This document shows, in pieces, positions 60,274 to 64,000 of a DNA stretch of 64,000 nucleotides (its first letter is position 1; each line of letters starts with the position of its first letter). The notes under the pieces are model-generated. The model searched no databases. It saw only the letters and a program-made list of their open reading frames with translations, and was not told where the DNA came from. The translations under genes and the position numbers were made by a program. The DNA is taken from positions 1,097,614-1,161,613 of the forward strand of contig NZ_JAAFZH010000001.1 in assembly GCF_010435915.1 (NCBI RefSeq), given 5' to 3'. The DNA is from Spirosoma terrae. GTDB lineage: Bacteria; Bacteroidota; Bacteroidia; Cytophagales; Spirosomataceae.

Positions 60274-61917
60274 TTATTCAGCAAATAAGGTGTGTTGATG
60301 CCCTTCTGGTACAGGCATTTGAGGAAGGTTTTCAATGCGAAGGCTATAATCATCATGTCCCCATTCGCAACGATTTAAAACGTGCTTTGGAATCTTTTTT
60401 ACTGTAAGATTATTGTACTCACCTGCACCTTTAAAAGCAGGGCAGAGCACTAATAGAGTTTGCTCTTCGCCCACTTCTTCAGAAAGCTGTTGAAGCTGTT
60501 CATGTGTCAAAGTGGACGTAGTTACGTATACAAAATCTCGCTCTGTTGAGTAGCCATGTTTCCAATATACTGTTTCGCTTGGAGCATAAGTAAAACCCTC
60601 TAATTTGCATAAAGCTTCGGTCAACATTTCAGCATTATAGGATTTATTGATTATCCAATTTCCCCAACGGTCCTGTTCTAGTAATGAAGGAGCAAGTCTA
60701 TAAAATCGGAACCCACCTCCACCTTTCCAGCCAACTATCTCCGTAACACCGCCAGTATCATCTCCATCAATAACCTTCTTTAAGCGGGGAATAATGTGAG
60801 TTTTAGCATGTTCACCTAGCTCAACCATAATCCATTTACGACCCATTTTTTGCGCCACTGCACCAGTTGTGCCTGAACCAGCAAAGGAGTCTAGAATAAG
60901 ATCTCCAGGATTTGTCGCAATCTCTATAACCCTTGAAACTAGTTCTTCTGGCTTGGGAGTATCAAATGCAGCAACTTCTGGTAAGAAATTTTTCTGGTGT
61001 GCTTTCGCTTGTCTCATGGTTGTTAAATCATTCCAGATTGTTGGGTAGGGGCGTTCTGGATTTTTGGGTGCATACTCCCGAGTGTAGGGAACCCAAGTCA
61101 TTTTCCCTAGCAGTGTCCGCTTTTTCCAAACTATTTTATTTTCCTCAATTAACTTAAAAACAAAATTTTTCCCAGCTGCCCAACATGCTTGGCGGCCGTC
61201 ATCATGTATAGGGAACGTGTCTTCGCCGTCAGGATTTTTTATCGCAAAATACATAGAGGGCCTATCTTCTCTAAGGCTGTTTCTCCCATTCTTCTTTAAC
61301 AGCCTGTCCCTATACCTTACTCCATTTTCGTCTACACTACCGTATGCCAAAGCGATTTGAGGGTCGCTCTTTCTCTTGAAGCGTAGTTTGGCGATGTCTG
61401 TGGCATAACAAAGGATAAACTCATGGTCTGGCGTAATGGATACTTTGTTATCGTTCGGGCTATCAACTTTTCGCCAGATAAAGTTTGTAACGAAATTGCG
61501 TCTCCCGAAAACTTCATCTAGAAGCACTTTTAAATAATGTGCCTCGTTATCGTCAATCGTGATCCATAATGAGCCATCTTCTGCTAATAATCGTCGAATA
61601 ATTTCTAATCGATCACGCATTAAGGAAAGCCATAGAGAATGTTCTACGCCGTCATCATAATGTGTAAATGCGCTGCCTGTATTATATGGGGGATCTATAA
61701 ATACGCATTTTATTTTACCCGTAAATTCAGACTCGAGGGCTTTTAAAGCCAATAAATTGTCACCTTGTATTAATTGATTATCAAATAGATCATTATCTGT
61801 TATCCGATGTTTGGCATGATACGATAATGCCGGATCTTCAAGCAGGATTCGGGGTTCGAGTTTGGGGCGGTTCTCTTTGCCTACCCACGTAAGTTCAAGT
61901 CGTTGATGTTTACTCAT
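60274..61917 (-). CDS. Type III-like DNA methyltransferase (Mod, beta class)
   Basis: A 547-residue methyltransferase for adenine N6 (or cytosine N4). The catalytic 'DPPYNTG' comes first (about residues 75-81) and the SAM motif 'LDSFAGSGTTGAVAQKMGR' later (about 350-370), the order of the beta class. The target-recognition region lies between. The N-terminal 'LTWVGKENRPKLEPRILLED' is typical of Mod proteins paired with a type III-like Res. 'QGDNLLALKALESEFTGKIKCVFIDPPYN' is the usual lead-in. The start codon overlaps the AIPR stop as ATGA. The recognition sequence cannot be read from the protein. Confidence 0.92.
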   Translation of the reverse strand: MSKHQRLELTWVGKENRPKLEPRILLEDPALSYHAKHRITDNDLFDNQLIQGDNLLALKALESEFTGKIKCVFIDPPYNTGSAFTHYDDGVEHSLWLSLMRDRLEIIRRLLAEDGSLWITIDDNEAHYLKVLLDEVFGRRNFVTNFIWRKVDSPNDNKVSITPDHEFILCYATDIAKLRFKRKSDPQIALAYGSVDENGVRYRDRLLKKNGRNSLREDRPSMYFAIKNPDGEDTFPIHDDGRQACWAAGKNFVFKLIEENKIVWKKRTLLGKMTWVPYTREYAPKNPERPYPTIWNDLTTMRQAKAHQKNFLPEVAAFDTPKPEELVSRVIEIATNPGDLILDSFAGSGTTGAVAQKMGRKWIMVELGEHAKTHIIPRLKKVIDGDDTGGVTEIVGWKGGGGFRFYRLAPSLLEQDRWGNWIINKSYNAEMLTEALCKLEGFTYAPSETVYWKHGYSTERDFVYVTTSTLTHEQLQQLSEEVGEEQTLLVLCPAFKGAGEYNNLTVKKIPKHVLNRCEWGHDDYSLRIENLPQMPVPEGHQHTLFAE

Positions 61918-63722
61918 GTCAAATTACTAATCTGCGGAGCCTTTGAGAGTATATATGCAAAGAGGTCAACAGGATAAGGTTGTTCTGGATTCTGCTGTTG
62001 CCGTTTAAACTGTAAAACGGGGTCATCTGTCAATCCATAGTTTTTAATAAGCACTTTTTCTAAAAGAGGAATAGTATCCGTTTGACTCCTAAAAATTGCA
62101 AGTGGACCCTTTTCACCGATTAAAGGCTGAGTTTCCTCCCACAATAGCAATCTTAACTGATCGAAAGGCACACTCAATATCGTTTCCCAATTGGTTATAT
62201 CAACTAGAGTAGCCCCCTGTTGCGCCTTATAAATCCGATGAGCCAGTACCCAACTTAATAAATACCCCCCATGCAAATAAACGGCTCTTTCTTGATTCGC
62301 TGTCGATTTTACAACACTGTCTAATCGCTCTTGAATCAAACGATGGAAACGAACGGAATTGACAATTTGTTGCGCCGTTAACGCTGATGAAAACAACAAC
62401 TTGTACTGAGCAGATCCAAAAGTTCTCAACTCTACAGGGTCACGTTTCAACCAAATGGCGAATCGAGGATCATCATGAAAAAGAGCAAGAGCATGAGACG
62501 CTTCCTCAAGGCTAATTGTATCAGGATCGTACTTTCTTAAACCTATATTCCCTTCTTTATAAGCATAATAAATTTTCAAATGGGACAAATCCCGTCGTAA
62601 ACGCTCTTGTTCATCATCCAACGCTGCAAAATTATAGGCCGATACTTGGTTTTGGTAGTTGCGTGCTTGGGTTACAGCTTTGCCGAAATCCTCATCCGGC
62701 GAAACCTGAATCAACGTTATAGCGACAACAGCAGAGGAAATGTCATCAGCAGGACATTCTACTTCATGTCGAGCAGCAGAGGCAATTGTCTGAGCGCCAT
62801 TTATAATAGATATTCCACTGAAAGTGAATAGTTTATACCCATCAAGTCTGTTCCCGCCTTGTTCAACAGAATGAAATAAGGCCGTTACACCATTATTCAA
62901 ATAAACAAAGTTAGCTGGTTCAGTGGCCAGTGTCCGACGAATTGCTGAATTAACACCTGTTTTGCTTCCAAGGAACGTCCTAATATTTTTCTCATACAAA
63001 TCAAGCCCGTATTTTCTATGCAATTCGGCAAGATCCACTAGCGAAATAAGGCCAAAATGGGTGACTCTCGGCTTAGATATACTCGAATGTTTATAAATAT
63101 ACAACCCCTCATCAATTTTTATAGGAGCTTCTGACTCAAACAAATTGTGTATTACACATTGGCTATTATAGTCAACGAACTCACTACAAAAGCGCTCTTG
63201 TTCTCCGTGTGTATCATCCTTTAAAAGCTCATTGATTGCCAATTTCGCACGGTCGCTGATCCCATTACCTATATGAGCAACAACTAATTGTATTTGAGTA
63301 CACTTTTCAACTGCCTCATAAATTTCAGTTTGCCTTCTTTGAACGTGTTCATTGAAGTTAGTTAAGTCTGGTTTTATTAAATCCCGGACACCCCGGCAGA
63401 ATTTCAATGAATCTTCTTCCTTGAACTTTTCTGACTGCTTGAACTTGGTTTGTATTAGATATAGAGTTTTAGCACTTATATTATAGTAAATAGCGTCAAT
63501 ACCCTTGTCATCAAAATCATCGACAACCGCACCAGATGCTGCTGCTGGTGAAATGTTGTTAAGCTGATTTAATACAAACGCGCTAAAGGCACGCGATAGA
63601 TTCTTAAGAACTTGCTGTTCAGGGGATTTACTATTAGGCAAAAGTTCAGGTAAGTGCGGAATGAACTCATTCTGAAGCCTTGCCTTAAGCAGTTCATAAT
63701 GAGGCGGTTGAATGCTATTCAT
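61914..63722 (-). CDS. AIPR-family abortive-infection protein
   Basis: A 602-residue protein of the AIPR (abortive infection phage resistance) family. The N-terminal third carries an Mrr-like nuclease pattern: 'DDKGIDAIYYN' (Asp76) and 'YLIQTKFKQ' (Gln91-x-Lys93), i.e. D-QxK. The family signature is 'NIRTFLGSKTGVNSAIRRTL' followed by 'EPANFVYLNNGVTALFHSV' and 'ISIINGAQTIASAAR' (about residues 240-325). It is the first gene of the defence operon and overlaps the methyltransferase start by 4 bp. AIPR proteins are known beside several restriction-modification and phage-defence genes; the mechanism is unsettled. Joining it to a type III-like Mod-Res pair suggests a backup suicide or alternative cleavage function. 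Confidence 0.88.
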   Translation of the reverse strand: MNSIQPPHYELLKARLQNEFIPHLPELLPNSKSPEQQVLKNLSRAFSAFVLNQLNNISPAAASGAVVDDFDDKGIDAIYYNISAKTLYLIQTKFKQSEKFKEEDSLKFCRGVRDLIKPDLTNFNEHVQRRQTEIYEAVEKCTQIQLVVAHIGNGISDRAKLAINELLKDDTHGEQERFCSEFVDYNSQCVIHNLFESEAPIKIDEGLYIYKHSSISKPRVTHFGLISLVDLAELHRKYGLDLYEKNIRTFLGSKTGVNSAIRRTLATEPANFVYLNNGVTALFHSVEQGGNRLDGYKLFTFSGISIINGAQTIASAARHEVECPADDISSAVVAITLIQVSPDEDFGKAVTQARNYQNQVSAYNFAALDDEQERLRRDLSHLKIYYAYKEGNIGLRKYDPDTISLEEASHALALFHDDPRFAIWLKRDPVELRTFGSAQYKLLFSSALTAQQIVNSVRFHRLIQERLDSVVKSTANQERAVYLHGGYLLSWVLAHRIYKAQQGATLVDITNWETILSVPFDQLRLLLWEETQPLIGEKGPLAIFRSQTDTIPLLEKVLIKNYGLTDDPVLQFKRQQQNPEQPYPVDLFAYILSKAPQISNLT

Positions 63723-63960
63723 AAAAATTTGTATCCTTTTATAGAGTGTAGTAAGTTTAAATCTTAACCTATCTCCTCTTCAAATCTACCCTTTTTTGGC
63801 CAAGCTCAATTAATTATTTAAGCTTAGATTTAGCCTTTAATGTACGAGGCTATAAATCAATAATTTCTCATGCAAAGTTTAGTCCTGACCAAATTTTCTT
63901 TTCACAGTTAACTTACCAAAATTTCTATCACTGTTTAGTGAATGACAATGACTAGGGCTG
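63723..63960. other. Spacer upstream of the defence operon
   Basis: About 240 A+T-rich bp without a gene. It should carry the promoter of the AIPR-Mod-Res operon, but no exact TAnnTTTG box is seen on the minus strand. No helix-turn-helix controller gene is present in the window. Confidence 0.4.
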
Positions 63961-63995
63961 TAAAAAGAGCAGGAACCTGAATTAAGTTCCTGCTC
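63961..63995 (-). terminator. Terminator of a minus-strand gene beyond the right edge
   Basis: A perfect 10-bp stem (63967-63976 with 63986-63995), 9-nt loop, and a T-run on the minus strand (63962-63966 read as T). It should end a gene located to the right of the window and marks the defence operon as a separate transcript. Confidence 0.75.
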
Positions 63996-64000
63996 CGGCT

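Larger units (their letters stand above)
56132..64000. other. Putative acquired A+T-rich defence island
   Basis: From the tRNA-Asp 3' end to the right edge the sequence is more A+T-rich than the rest of the window, codon choice shifts to A/T-ending codons, and the hexamer ACGTAG/CTACGT, common elsewhere (about 2 per kb in the first 10 kb by eye), occurs once (60516). All four genes are restriction- or defence-like and lie on the minus strand. I see no integrase or transposase, and the right border is outside the window, so the island is inferred. Confidence 0.6.

Noticed and set aside
56132..64000. BREX or DISARM system
   Set aside because: No PglX/PglZ/BrxC or DrmA/DrmB/DrmC-type genes are present; the methyltransferase-helicase pair is of the type III restriction kind.
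56132..64000. Right-hand copy of the tRNA-Asp 3' end as an attachment site
   Set aside because: I looked for a repeat of the tRNA tail in the right part of the window and found none; the far border may lie outside.
1..64000. CRISPR array
   Set aside because: No series of identical 20-40 nt repeats with unique spacers occurs. The only tandem repeats are the short 7-nt units.
1..64000. Insertion sequences or prophage genes
   Set aside because: No transposase, integrase, capsid, portal or terminase protein is recognisable among the frames.

Overview
The window reads as chromosome of a Bacteroidota bacterium, most likely a Cytophagales of the Spirosoma type. The evidence is a SusC/SusD pair, an outer-membrane TonB receptor, Bacteroidetes-only families (GSCFA, DUF2723, TamB next to tsaD), promoters of the TTG-N19-20-TAnnTTTG type, a near-absence of strong Shine-Dalgarno sequences, and a complete bacteriophytochrome operon. 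The genus is inference; no rRNA is present. Base composition is near 50% G+C up to about 56 kb and visibly more A+T-rich after it.

1-10 kb (all minus strand): the start of a glutamine synthetase-family gene cut by the left edge, a NupC-type nucleoside transporter, a Uma2-family protein behind polyphosphate kinase, gyrB, a small unknown gene, alanine dehydrogenase and tsaE. 10-16.5 kb: a carbohydrate locus of SusC, SusD and an exported Gfo/Idh/MocA oxidoreductase. 16.7-25.9 kb: phosphohexomutase, an enlarged D-Ala-D-Ala ligase-like protein, the Fe-S pair mrp/nifU, a GSCFA protein, a small plus-strand unknown, the rpsF-rpsR-rplI operon and a coiled-coil membrane protein.

26-29.7 kb (plus strand): YggS-type PLP protein, DUF423 membrane protein, release factor 3 and two small exported low-complexity proteins. 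29.8-35.1 kb is a signalling block. A three-PAS histidine kinase faces the operon bphP - response regulator - heme oxygenase, in which heme oxygenase makes the biliverdin chromophore, the phytochrome kinase senses red/far-red light and the single-domain regulator receives the phosphate. 35.7-41.2 kb: a TonB-dependent receptor and a DUF2723 membrane glycosyltransferase-like protein. 41.3-44.9 kb: GH5-like, aldose epimerase and GH43 genes. 45-55.8 kb: Fur regulator, a small unknown, TamB, tsaD with a MOSC protein, a UbiA-like membrane protein, a VOC protein, an alpha/beta hydrolase and a LOV-like PAS protein that lacks the photoactive cysteine.

56.05-64 kb: tRNA-Asp(GTC), followed by an A+T-rich block carrying a defence locus. 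In transcription order (right to left) it holds an AIPR-family protein, a beta-class DNA methyltransferase (ATGA overlap), a type III-like DEAD helicase-nuclease (5 bp gap), then a DUF3883 nuclease-like protein. The hexamer ACGTAG/CTACGT, very frequent elsewhere in the window, nearly vanishes here, which supports recent acquisition. This locus is the best candidate for an unusual system. A second unexplained structure is a set of intergenic elements built of 7-nt units in facing arms, found between co-directional genes.
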